From Candidatus Latescibacterota bacterium (GTDB lineage: Bacteria; Latescibacterota; UBA2968; UBA8231), in NCBI GenBank assembly GCA_022825185.1, contig JAJDYK010000122.1, positions 1 through 6,067 of the forward strand: a DNA stretch of 6,067 nt, read 5' to 3'. The notes beneath the pieces were generated by a model, which saw only the letters and a program-made list of their open reading frames with translations, had not been told where the DNA came from and ran no database searches. The translations under genes and the position numbers were made by a program. This document shows, one piece after another, positions 1 through 6,042 of the stretch; the first letter of the stretch is position 1; each line of letters begins with the position of its first letter.

Positions 1-414
1 GCCGCGGCCAAAGCTGCCAATGCGCACGACTTCATCATGAACATGCCCGACGGGTACGACACCATGGTCGGCGAGCGCGGCACCCGCGTATCCGGGGGCG
101 AGCGGCAGCGGCTGTCCATTGCCCGGGCCATTTTGCGCAACCCGCGCATTCTCATCCTCGACGAAGCCACCTCCAACGTCGATACCCAGACCGAAGCGCA
201 GATTCAGGAGGCATTGGAGCGGCTGGTCCAAGGGCGCACCACCTTTGCCATTGCCCATCGCTTATCGACCCTCAAAAACGCCCACCGCCTGCTCATCCTC
301 GATAAGGGCAAACTCGCCGAGATCGGCACCCACGACGAACTGATCGCGCAGGACGGCATCTACGCCAACCTGTGCCGCATGCAAACCGAAATGTCTAAAC
401 TGAGAGCTTGGTAA
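1..414 (+). CDS. ABC transporter, exporter-type ATP-binding domain (C-terminal part; 5' end outside window)
   Basis: This is the last 137 codons of an ABC transporter nucleotide-binding domain; frame 1 is open from the first base and ends at TAA 412-414. Seen: the ABC signature VSGGERQR (bases 88-111), Walker B ILILDE with its catalytic Glu (148-165), the D-loop SNVD just after it, and the H-loop AHRLST with its switch His at 256-258. The [17 protein letters not shown] stretch before the signature is typical of exporters in which a membrane domain is fused to the ATPase (ABCB/MsbA-like). The Walker A and any membrane domain would lie upstream of the window. The ATPase hydrolyses ATP at the inner face of the cytoplasmic membrane to drive substrate movement. 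The substrate cannot be read from this fragment. The DUF1854 gene 4 bp downstream suggests it is the transporter annotated as cyanophycin metabolism-associated, which is an inference from context. Confidence 0.95.
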   Translation, partial: AAAKAANAHDFIMNMPDGYDTMVGERGTRVSGGERQRLSIARAILRNPRILILDEATSNVDTQTEAQIQEALERLVQGRTTFAIAHRLSTLKNAHRLLILDKGKLAEIGTHDELIAQDGIYANLCRMQTEMSKLRAW

Positions 415-418
415 CGCC

Positions 419-937
419 ATGCAGCAGCACCACAAATTAGCCGCTGAAATCACTTATCTCGACCCGGACAAGGCGCGATTTTTCGTCGATGCTTTCGAGG
501 ACTTGAACCTAGAGTTGGCCGAGGATCAAACCTATTCAAGGGTCCGGGTCAAACGGGCTTTTCCCCTGAGTTGCGACGACTGCTTTATCGTCGTCCAAGA
601 CCGCAAAGGCAAGGAGATTGGCTCGCTGGCCCGACTCGACGCGCTAGATCGGGACAGCCGCCAAGCCGTGGAAGACGAATTGGAGCGAGCCTATTTCACG
701 CCGCGCATCCAGCGCATCGCCAAGGTTTCAGTGACCAACCGAGTGCCGCGCTGGGAGGTAGAGACCGACCGCGGACCGCGCACCTTTGACATCTATTCCA
801 GCCACCGAAATAGCGATGTGCGCCTTTTGGGCGGCGGGCGGGTCATAGTGCAAGACGCCGACGGCAACCGCTACGAGATTCCCGACTACCGGCATCTAGA
901 TCCGGCCAGCCAAGCCTTGGTCGAGGAAATGGTGTGA
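419..937 (+). CDS. DUF1854 family protein (ABC transporter partner)
   Basis: This 172-residue soluble protein has no signal peptide or membrane segment. I recognise it as DUF1854 from its C-terminal half: the block LDRDSRQAVEDELERAYFTP (residues 76-95), then RWEVETDRGPRTFDI (111-125), and the ending GGRVIVQDADGNRYEIPDYRHLDPASQ (139-165). The family has no established biochemical function. It is repeatedly found directly next to an exporter-type ABC ATPase, and database naming links the pair to cyanophycin (Asp-Arg polymer) metabolism. Here it starts 4 bp after the ABC stop, so translational coupling is likely. Only a weak purine run (GAGAG, 402-406) precedes the ATG, about 12 bases away, which fits coupling rather than independent initiation. 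The N-terminal 75 residues are less recognisable; they contain a CDDC pair of cysteines at 52-55. No cyanophycin synthetase or cyanophycinase is visible in this window. Confidence 0.85.
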   Translation: MQQHHKLAAEITYLDPDKARFFVDAFEDLNLELAEDQTYSRVRVKRAFPLSCDDCFIVVQDRKGKEIGSLARLDALDRDSRQAVEDELERAYFTPRIQRIAKVSVTNRVPRWEVETDRGPRTFDIYSSHRNSDVRLLGGGRVIVQDADGNRYEIPDYRHLDPASQALVEEMV

Positions 938-966
938 GGAGCTATAGACGCTAGCGAAATGGGTCC

Positions 967-977
967 GCTAATTTAGC
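967..977. other. 11-bp perfect palindrome GCTAATTTAGC in intergenic region
   Basis: GCTAA and TTAGC flank a central T, 30 bases after the DUF1854 stop and about 90 bases upstream of the dehydratase start. It could be a small operator or chance. There is no T-tract after it, so it is not a rho-independent terminator. Confidence 0.25.
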
Positions 978-982
978 CAGCA

Positions 983-1015
983 CTTGTCATGCTGAGCGTA
1001 GCGAAGCATCTCAAA
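983..1015. repeat. Imperfect palindromic intergenic element, probable dispersed repeat
   Basis: This element is a nested imperfect palindrome. The outer arms TTG/CAA are at 984-986 and 1012-1014. A 2x2 mismatch follows (TC 987-988 against CT 1010-1011), then a 5-bp stem ATGCT/AGCAT (989-993 and 1005-1009). Next come a tandem GA/GA mismatch (994-995 and 1003-1004), a 2-bp GC/GC stem (996-997 and 1001-1002) and a GTA triloop (998-1000). The symmetry is exact over 31 bases. From memory, close variants beginning TGTCATTCTGAGCG occur dispersed in many environmental bacterial genomes; no second copy is visible in this window. It lies in the 131-bp gap between the DUF1854 and dehydratase genes. It could act as a transcript-end hairpin, a protein-binding site or a non-autonomous mobile repeat. 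Confidence 0.55.
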
Positions 1016-1055
1016 CCTAAGAAGCCTCTGCACAACACCCGCATCACCACCAAGC

Positions 1056-1063
1056 GAAAGGAA
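1056..1063 (+). promoter_or_regulatory. Ribosome binding site of the mannonate dehydratase-like gene
   Basis: GAAAGGAA ends 5 bases before the ATG at 1069. It supports that start, and the family-typical N-terminus (FKLSMTLGRSP) follows directly. Confidence 0.7.
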
Positions 1064-1068
1064 CACCC

Positions 1069-2058
1069 ATGCGCCAAGGGATATTCAAGTTGTCGATGAC
1101 CCTAGGCAGAAGCCCGAGCGAGCAACCCGAGCGAGTGAAGATCTGCCGGGAAATGGGCGTCACCGGCTGCGTAACGTCGCCGCCCCTCGAAGGGATAAGC
1201 CGCGATCAATACGCCGCGGCCATGCGCCAACAGCAGCAGGAATGGGCCGAGGTTGGGTTTTCGATCCCCGTGTACGAGACCATGACGCCCACCCGCTCCC
1301 AGCACATCCGCCGAGGAACCCCGGGCCGCGATGAGGAACTATTGGACTTTATCGCCGCCGTGGAGGCCATGGGCCAAGTCGGCATTCCCGTGCTGTGCTA
1401 CAATCTCGGCGCGGGCGGCTCGCGCACCGATTGGGTGCCCACGCGCGGCGGTGCCATTTCCTCGCAATTCGACTATGCAGAATCGCACCAAGAGCCTCCC
1501 TTGGCGGAGCCCCAAACCGAGGAAGAACTCTGGGACAACCTGACTTGGCTGCTCGAACGCATCATTCCCGTCGCCGAAAAGGCCAATGTCCGCATGGGCT
1601 ATCACCCCAACGATCCGCCGATCTCGCCCTATCGGGGTTCCGCCCAAATCATGGTCAGCGCTGACGCGTACCGCCGCCTGATCAACATCGCGCCGAGTCC
1701 CAGCAACGGCGTCACATTCTGCCAAGGCAACTTCAAGGCCATGGGCGAGGATATCTACTCGGTGGCGCGGGAGTTCACCGAGCAGGGCAAGGTCCACTTT
1801 ATCCACTACCGCGACGTCGAGGGCACCGCGGGAACGCGATTTACCGAAACCTTTCACGACGACGGTCCCACGGATATGGCGCGGATGCTAGAGATCTACT
1901 CCCGCGCCGGCTTCGCAGGCCCCATCCGCCCCGACCACGCGCCGACGATGGGGTCCGAGGATGCAGAGACGACCCGGGGCTACGGCATGTTGGGAAAGAT
2001 CTTCGCCTTCGGCTACATGATCGGCATGATGCAGGCGCAAAACCTGGCCTACGAATGA
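1069..2058 (+). CDS. uxuA: Mannonate dehydratase family protein (UxuA-like TIM barrel)
   Basis: This is a 329-residue cytoplasmic TIM-barrel protein of the UxuA family. The family dehydrates D-mannonate to 2-keto-3-deoxygluconate in hexuronate catabolism, using a divalent metal. Seen: YHPNDPP (178-184), GVTFCQGN (214-221), FIHYRDVEG (244-252), FTETFHDDGPTDM (258-270), IRPDHAP (286-292) and the ending GYGMLGK (304-310). By family knowledge the metal ligands are His179, Cys218, His246 and Asp289; all are present, and Tyr305 matches the conserved Tyr after them. It is about 65 residues shorter than E. coli UxuA. The missing part appears to be the helical insertion between the RFDQ-like segment (133-136 here) and the helix before IIPVAE (165-170), as in other short family members. 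The usual HPDDPP reads HPNDPP. No uxuB, kdgK or kdgA lies nearby, so it looks monocistronic. Other sugar-acid substrates are possible. Confidence 0.85.
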   Translation: MRQGIFKLSMTLGRSPSEQPERVKICREMGVTGCVTSPPLEGISRDQYAAAMRQQQQEWAEVGFSIPVYETMTPTRSQHIRRGTPGRDEELLDFIAAVEAMGQVGIPVLCYNLGAGGSRTDWVPTRGGAISSQFDYAESHQEPPLAEPQTEEELWDNLTWLLERIIPVAEKANVRMGYHPNDPPISPYRGSAQIMVSADAYRRLINIAPSPSNGVTFCQGNFKAMGEDIYSVAREFTEQGKVHFIHYRDVEGTAGTRFTETFHDDGPTDMARMLEIYSRAGFAGPIRPDHAPTMGSEDAETTRGYGMLGKIFAFGYMIGMMQAQNLAYE

Positions 2059-2223
2059 GGAGAGCCAAAACGAACAGCAGCGGCAGCACTGGTCGAATTT
2101 GCCTACTGGGATTTTTCCCATAGCGGTGTGTATTTATATCGCCTTCGCTTGCGACCAAACTCTCACGCGCAAGCTAGTTCCACTGAGATAACGATATTCT
2201 CTTCCAATCAATAGGAAAAGCAC
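2059..2223 (+). promoter_or_regulatory. Intergenic region, probable promoter region of the esterase unit
   Basis: This 165-bp gap has no credible reading frame. It contains an AT-rich run TATTTATAT (2131-2139), which could hold a -10-like element (TTATAT, 2134-2139) with a poor -35 match (TTTTTC, 2112-2117) 16 bases upstream. It also contains a small hairpin TGGGA-TTTT-TCCCA (2107-2120). A TATTCT at 2195-2200 is another weak -10 candidate. A ribosome binding site AGGA (2213-2216) sits 7 bases before the ATG at 2224. The gap and the change of gene theme suggest a new transcription start here, but no promoter match is strong. Confidence 0.3.
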
Positions 2224-3855
2224 ATGTACCCACTATTTTTTGCCCTTCTGATCCTCACTAGCACAGACCATCTATGGGGAGAGGAAGCGGCTCCTATGCA
2301 CTGGTCTTTTGACCGCCAAGACTCGCAGGGATTTATCAGTCAATCCGGCGCGGCGGCATTTAACCTTCTGCGCCAAGCAGAGCAAGTTGATGGAGTATCG
2401 GGCAAAGCCGTACGCCTATCGCGCTTGGACGCCTTGCGCTATGAAGATGCGCGCGATGTGGTCGGCGATGGCACGTTCTCCATCCAGTTCTGGATCAAAT
2501 TAGAATGGACCTCTCAGCGTTACCGGCATGGCGATGTGCTCAACTTTGTAACCCAAAGCGAAGAGCATCCCTGGATTTGGCGCGTCGGCTTTCAACAGGT
2601 CACCCAGCGCCAGTTGCCACGCGGCGTTTTACCGTTGATCCTGCGCCTAGGCGAAGAATTCACTACGGACCAACAACCCGTCTTAATCGAGCCTTGGCAG
2701 TGGACTCATGTCGCCTTTGTCGGAACGGGATCGGGGGTTGAGATCTACCGCAACGGCGGATTCCTCGGCACGCTCAACTACAGCGAACAGGGCCTACCTG
2801 CTCCAGCGCATACAGAGGGCACCTTACAGGTAAATGGCTCGCTCAATTACGACGTCATTACCGATAAAGTCGGCCTCGACCGAGCGTCTCTGCGCACCGG
2901 AGTCTGGGAAAACGATATGCGCTTTGATGAGCTAATAATCGCCGACAATTCCGTGCGTCCAGAGATACACTTCCCCACCGAACTGCTCACACCTCCTGCT
3001 GTCGGCAAATTGGAAAACGAGCTAAACAATCTACAAATAGACCCCCGCGACCACTTTGTCATCGCCGCACTCATCCGGCAAGTGCGCCAGATCGACAATG
3101 GTGCTGACACAAAAGAATTGCGCGCTGCATTGGTCGAGCGAATCGGCGCAGCATTGCAATCGGTCCGGCAAGGACATTCCGCTCTGCATTCGCAGCGAGG
3201 CCGTATCAAGCTCTCGTACTGGAGCGATGTAGATCAGTCTGAACAATTCTACGAAGTGTACGTACCCAACTCTTGGCAGGGTAAGTCCCCCGTCCCACTG
3301 GTCGTCGCCCTGCACGGCGGCGGTGAAGATGAAACAGTGCTATTTGAACGCTATACACTGGAGGAACGCGCCGAGGAAAAGGGCTGGATCGCTGTCTGTC
3401 CCTATGGTCGAGGACAAGTCGGCTATCGCGCCGCAGGCCAGCAGGACATCCTCGACGTAGTAGCACAAGTGCAACACCAGTGGCCGATCGACACCAAGCG
3501 CATCTACGGCGTCGGCCACTCTATGGGAGCCGCAGGGACGCTGCGTTTAGCCAGCGACAAGCCCGATTTTTACGCAGCTATAGCACCAATCGCCAGCCCC
3601 TGGAGTTCTGATGCACTGGAAGCATTGCGCGAGTTGCCGACCTATTGGATTATTGGCGACAAAGACTTCCTTTTTCCACGCATGAAACCTCAGTTTGCCG
3701 CCATTGAAGCCTTTGCCAAGCGCACGGGCGCTCCCCACATAACACAGGTTTTAGCAGGATACGACCACGGCGGTTTTCTCGATTTCGACTTCCCTACCGT
3801 CGTCGAAGTCTCGCTGCCGTCCATATTCGATTTCTTCGCCAAACATCACCGCTGA
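2224..3855 (+). CDS. Secreted LamG-domain plus alpha/beta-hydrolase esterase (PHB depolymerase/feruloyl esterase-like)
   Basis: This 543-residue, probably exported, two-domain enzyme begins with a short hydrophobic segment (2-12) that reads as a signal peptide, although it has no Lys or Arg before it. Residues about 25-245 look like a LamG/concanavalin-type jellyroll: GTFSIQFWIKL (83-93), WQWTHVAFVGTGSGVEIYRNG (158-178) and MRFDELIIAD (232-241). A helical linker (about 258-318) follows. The C-terminal domain (about 325-543) is an alpha/beta-hydrolase of the esterase/PHB-depolymerase type: the oxyanion strand VVALHGGG (360-367), nucleophile elbow GHSMG with Ser433, acid Asp479 or Asp481 in IIGDKD, and His515 in GYDHGG. 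It should hydrolyse carboxyl esters, perhaps on polysaccharides bound through the LamG part; the substrate is inferred only. The start is fixed by an in-frame TAG at 2212-2214, with no alternative start codon before the ATG. An ATPase gene follows after 14 bp. Confidence 0.85.
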   Translation: MYPLFFALLILTSTDHLWGEEAAPMHWSFDRQDSQGFISQSGAAAFNLLRQAEQVDGVSGKAVRLSRLDALRYEDARDVVGDGTFSIQFWIKLEWTSQRYRHGDVLNFVTQSEEHPWIWRVGFQQVTQRQLPRGVLPLILRLGEEFTTDQQPVLIEPWQWTHVAFVGTGSGVEIYRNGGFLGTLNYSEQGLPAPAHTEGTLQVNGSLNYDVITDKVGLDRASLRTGVWENDMRFDELIIADNSVRPEIHFPTELLTPPAVGKLENELNNLQIDPRDHFVIAALIRQVRQIDNGADTKELRAALVERIGAALQSVRQGHSALHSQRGRIKLSYWSDVDQSEQFYEVYVPNSWQGKSPVPLVVALHGGGEDETVLFERYTLEERAEEKGWIAVCPYGRGQVGYRAAGQQDILDVVAQVQHQWPIDTKRIYGVGHSMGAAGTLRLASDKPDFYAAIAPIASPWSSDALEALRELPTYWIIGDKDFLFPRMKPQFAAIEAFAKRTGAPHITQVLAGYDHGGFLDFDFPTVVEVSLPSIFDFFAKHHR

Positions 3856-3869
3856 AGGCTGGAATAATC

Positions 3870-4613
3870 ATGGCAAGTGATTTGGAATACCTGCAAAAGT
3901 TGGACAATCCCGAAGATCGCACTCGCTCGCTTATCGATCTCATCGATGTGCAGACCGTCGATCTGGAATTGGCCGCTTTTTTAGTTTCTCACGTCTGGCG
4001 CGGTGCTTCCTATATCACCGGTTCAGGTCCCGGTGGCATCGGCAAGACCACTACCATGCACGCCCTGCTCAGTTTTGTTGGAGCCAACCTCCCCTTTGTC
4101 ACCGCACTACCGGGAGAGGTATCCTCCATTGAAGCAACCAAGTCCTGCGTCATTTCCAACGAATTGAGCGACCATCCGCCCCCGACCTATCTGTGGGGAG
4201 ACGACCTACGCGCTTTCTTTGCTCTAGGCGACGCCGAGCACACGCTGGTCAGCAATGTTCACGCCGACGACCTCGATGAGATTCACCACCAAATCGTCGA
4301 AACAAACCAAGTACCCGAAGCGCAGTTCCGCGCCATCAACTTGCTCATTTTTATTTGCCTTGAAGGCGGCAATCCCCCTCAGCGGCGCATCAAGGATACG
4401 ACCACGCGCCGCATCATCAACAAGATCTACTATAGCGACGGGAATGAAGAACACCGTCTCATTTACGACCCACAAAAGGGCCTGTTAGACCTCGCGCCAC
4501 GCGACGAGGAAAGCGAGCAAAACTGTCGCGCTTTCTTAGCGGAAATGGTCGATAGCAACGAGCGCCGTCTCGCCGAGGTGCGTCGCCGCTTTTTACAGTG
4601 GCATGAGGCGTGA
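3870..4613 (+). CDS. Orphan mini P-loop ATPase related to GspE/PilT/VirB11 secretion ATPases
   Basis: This 247-residue cytoplasmic protein has no signal or membrane segment. The Walker A motif is GPGGIGKTT (53-61, Lys59). Downstream, ATKSCVISNE (89-98) resembles the segment after the Asp box of PilT-type ATPases. YLWGDDLRAFFALGDAEHT (107-125) sits where Walker B (VGE-R) is expected, and VSNVHADDLDEI (127-138) matches the His box (TLHA-D). The region NLLIFICLEGGNPPQRRIKDTTTRRI (157-182) looks like the family's core strand and the following turn. These ATPases power pilus or secretion machines as hexamers. Here the usual N-terminal domain is absent and the Walker A to His box interval is short. 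Walker B has Asp111/Asp112 rather than the usual Glu. No pilus or secretion genes lie nearby. The gene follows the esterase stop by 14 bp with a weak ribosome site (GGCTGGA, 3857-3863), so it is probably co-transcribed. A different P-loop family is possible, and the role is unknown. Confidence 0.65.
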   Translation: MASDLEYLQKLDNPEDRTRSLIDLIDVQTVDLELAAFLVSHVWRGASYITGSGPGGIGKTTTMHALLSFVGANLPFVTALPGEVSSIEATKSCVISNELSDHPPPTYLWGDDLRAFFALGDAEHTLVSNVHADDLDEIHHQIVETNQVPEAQFRAINLLIFICLEGGNPPQRRIKDTTTRRIINKIYYSDGNEEHRLIYDPQKGLLDLAPRDEESEQNCRAFLAEMVDSNERRLAEVRRRFLQWHEA

Positions 4614-4614
4614 C

Positions 4615-4631
4615 TGACATTTCCACTGTCA
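4615..4631. other. Small inverted repeat TGACA/TGTCA between ATPase and dienelactone hydrolase genes
   Basis: TGACA (4615-4619) and TGTCA (4627-4631) can form a 5-bp stem with a 7-base loop, just after the ATPase stop. There is no T-tract, so it is not a convincing terminator. It may be chance or a binding site. Confidence 0.2.
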
Positions 4632-4651
4632 TAGTGAATCACATATCCATC

Positions 4652-4656
4652 AGGAG
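4652..4656 (+). promoter_or_regulatory. Strong ribosome binding site of the dienelactone hydrolase gene
   Basis: AGGAG lies 6 bases before ATG 4663. It fixes the start and therefore the unusually long segment in front of the twin-arginine motif. Confidence 0.75.
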
Positions 4657-4662
4657 ATAACC

Positions 4663-5568
4663 ATGGAACGGAAAACCGCTGCTGAATACGATCCACAACT
4701 GCTCAAGCTGTACGATCACTACGTCCACGGCGACATTGATCGCCGCCAGTTTCTCGATGATGCTACCCGCTTCGCCATCGGCGGCCTGACGGCCGCCGCG
4801 CTGTTGGACAGTCTCACGCCCAACTACGCCTTCGCTCAGCAAGTGGCCGCAGATGACGAACGCATTGCCACCGAGTATGTGTCGTATCCTTCCCCGCAGG
4901 GACACGAAAAGACGCGCGCCGCCCTCGTACAGCCCGCGACTGAAGAGAAAAGTAAAATACCAAGCGTCCTCGTCATCCACGAAAACAGAGGGCTAAACCC
5001 CTATGTCGAAGACGTCGCACGCCGCGTGGCCACGGCCGGTTTTCTCGCCTTGGCCCCGGATGCGCTGGCACCGCTGGGCGGCTATCCAGGCACGGACGAC
5101 GAAGGGCGGGCACTGCAACGACAACTCGACCCGGAGAAAGTGACGCAAGACTTCATTGCGGCCGCCCAATATCTCAAAGCGCATCCCGCCTGTAATGGCA
5201 AAGTAGGCGTCGTCGGCTTCTGCTTTGGCGGTGGCATGTCCAATGAACTGGCCGTGCGCATCCCAGAGGTAATCTCCGCGGCAGTGCCCTTTTACGGTCG
5301 TCAACCAGCGGCTGAAGGCGTGCCCAAAATCAAGGCGCGGCTGCTGATCCACTATGCCGAACTAGATGAGAGAATCAACGTCGGTTGGCCAGCGTACGAA
5401 GCCGCGCTAAAAGAAGCCGAAATCAACTATGCGATGCACATGTACCCAGGCGTCAATCACGGCTTCCACAACGACACCACGCCCCGCTACGACGAAGCAG
5501 CCGCCAAACTGGCTTGGGAACGCACCATTGATTTCTTCAACGAAACGTTGAAAGCTGAAAAATTGTGA
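4663..5568 (+). CDS. Dienelactone hydrolase family protein, YghX-type, with Tat-like signal
   Basis: This 301-residue alpha/beta-hydrolase closely resembles E. coli YghX and its relatives, sharing runs such as [17 protein letters not shown] (106-122), the YPG-DD segment (141-146), VPFYGRQ (208-214), WPAYEAALK (242-250) and [16 protein letters not shown] (262-277). The catalytic triad of the family is visible: Cys187 in GFCFGGG, Asp235 in AELDERI and His266 in GVNHGFH, with Glu107 in HENRG. Dienelactone hydrolases open cyclic enol-lactones in aromatic breakdown, but YghX-type proteins have no firm substrate. The N-terminus has a DRRQFL twin-arginine motif (26-31), a hydrophobic stretch (37-51) and an AFA-Q cleavage-like site (56-59), consistent with Tat export of a folded enzyme. 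The 25 residues before the motif are longer than usual but are conserved in YghX homologues as I recall them. It heads a tight cluster with the membrane protein 9 bp downstream. Confidence 0.92.
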   Translation: MERKTAAEYDPQLLKLYDHYVHGDIDRRQFLDDATRFAIGGLTAAALLDSLTPNYAFAQQVAADDERIATEYVSYPSPQGHEKTRAALVQPATEEKSKIPSVLVIHENRGLNPYVEDVARRVATAGFLALAPDALAPLGGYPGTDDEGRALQRQLDPEKVTQDFIAAAQYLKAHPACNGKVGVVGFCFGGGMSNELAVRIPEVISAAVPFYGRQPAAEGVPKIKARLLIHYAELDERINVGWPAYEAALKEAEINYAMHMYPGVNHGFHNDTTPRYDEAAAKLAWERTIDFFNETLKAEKL

Positions 5569-5577
5569 TTTGCAACC

Positions 5578-6039
5578 ATGATATTCGATAACAAAAGAGA
5601 CAGTGGAGTCGTTTCTTTGCGGCGAGGTGTCCTGCTAATTTTCGTCATAGGAACCATAGGGCTAGGCACCGAACTGCTGCTGCTCAATCATTTTGAAGAA
5701 TGGCGTCAACAGGTGCCCTTGGTCTTGTTGGCACTTGGGTTAGTATTGTTGGCGGTGCGGATGTTCTACCGAGGCGCGATCATCCTGCGCCTATTCCGCT
5801 TGACCATGCTGGCTTTCGTCTTAGGCGGCATAGTCGGCCTCTGGTTCCACCTTAGTTCCAATATGGAGTTTGAATTGGAAATGCACCCGACGCTGAGTGG
5901 GTTGGAACTTCTCTTTAAAGCATTGGGCGGCGCCATGCCAGCATTGGCACCTGGGGCGCTGGTCCAGCTAGGCCTGATCGGGTTTCTTTATACTTACTAC
6001 CACCCAGCGCTGAACCGGGAACAAACAAAGGAGAATTAA
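5578..6039 (+). CDS. Conserved four-helix integral membrane protein, function unknown
   Basis: This 153-residue protein of the cytoplasmic membrane has four predicted hydrophobic helices at about 17-36, 46-63, 73-92 and 121-141, with short loops. I do not recognise a named family. The most distinctive part is the segment after helix 3, from Trp89-Phe-His91 through Asn95 and the acidic patch EFELEMH (97-103), followed by GGAMPALAPGALVQLGLIGFLYTYYHP (117-143). Its His, Asn and Glu residues could bind a metal or a partner, but this is only a suggestion. The ATG at 5578 is the first start codon after the dienelactone hydrolase stop, which lies in the same frame 9 bp upstream. No good Shine-Dalgarno precedes it, which points to translational coupling. 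The final codons contain the ribosome binding site of the next gene, so the three genes likely form one operon. Confidence 0.75.
   Translation: MIFDNKRDSGVVSLRRGVLLIFVIGTIGLGTELLLLNHFEEWRQQVPLVLLALGLVLLAVRMFYRGAIILRLFRLTMLAFVLGGIVGLWFHLSSNMEFELEMHPTLSGLELLFKALGGAMPALAPGALVQLGLIGFLYTYYHPALNREQTKEN
6028..6033 (+). promoter_or_regulatory. Ribosome binding site of the gene truncated at the 3' edge
   Basis: AAGGAG lies within the last codons of the membrane-protein gene, 9 bases before ATG 6043. It is the main evidence that a real gene starts there. Confidence 0.7.
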
Positions 6040-6042
6040 GTA

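Noticed and set aside
983..1015. The palindrome as a CRISPR repeat or REP element
   Set aside because: There is one copy and no spacer periodicity, and the tetranucleotide head typical of REP elements next to the palindrome is absent.
1113..1135. Direct repeat of CCCGAGCGAG with a 13-base period
   Set aside because: It lies within the dehydratase coding region, has only two copies, and is explained by similar codons for Pro-Ser-Glu and Pro-Glu-Arg.
1339..1857. A 172-codon open frame on the minus strand
   Set aside because: It lies wholly inside the dehydratase gene, whose protein has clear family motifs. The minus-strand translation shows no recognisable domain, and such frames are common in GC-rich coding DNA.
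2107..2120. Hairpin TGGGA-TTTT-TCCCA as a rho-independent terminator for the dehydratase gene
   Set aside because: The stem is only 5 bp and no T-tract follows it, so it does not meet the usual pattern.
1841..2158. A 105-codon minus-strand frame reaching into the intergenic region
   Set aside because: Two thirds of it overlaps the dehydratase gene antisense, its composition is Arg/Ser/Pro-rich as in shadow frames, and no ribosome binding site or domain is evident.
2847..3209. A 120-codon minus-strand frame inside the esterase gene
   Set aside because: Antisense to the linker of a well-supported protein; Cys/Arg/Ser-rich translation without domain features.
4993..5352. A 119-codon minus-strand frame inside the dienelactone hydrolase gene
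   Set aside because: The sense strand encodes the conserved core of the hydrolase; the antisense product has no recognisable features.
2224..5568. Esterase, ATPase and dienelactone hydrolase as a defence island
   Set aside because: No nuclease, reverse transcriptase, TIR, helicase or toxin-like domain is present, and both hydrolases fit ordinary catabolic families. Only the ATPase is unusual, and it alone does not support a defence claim.
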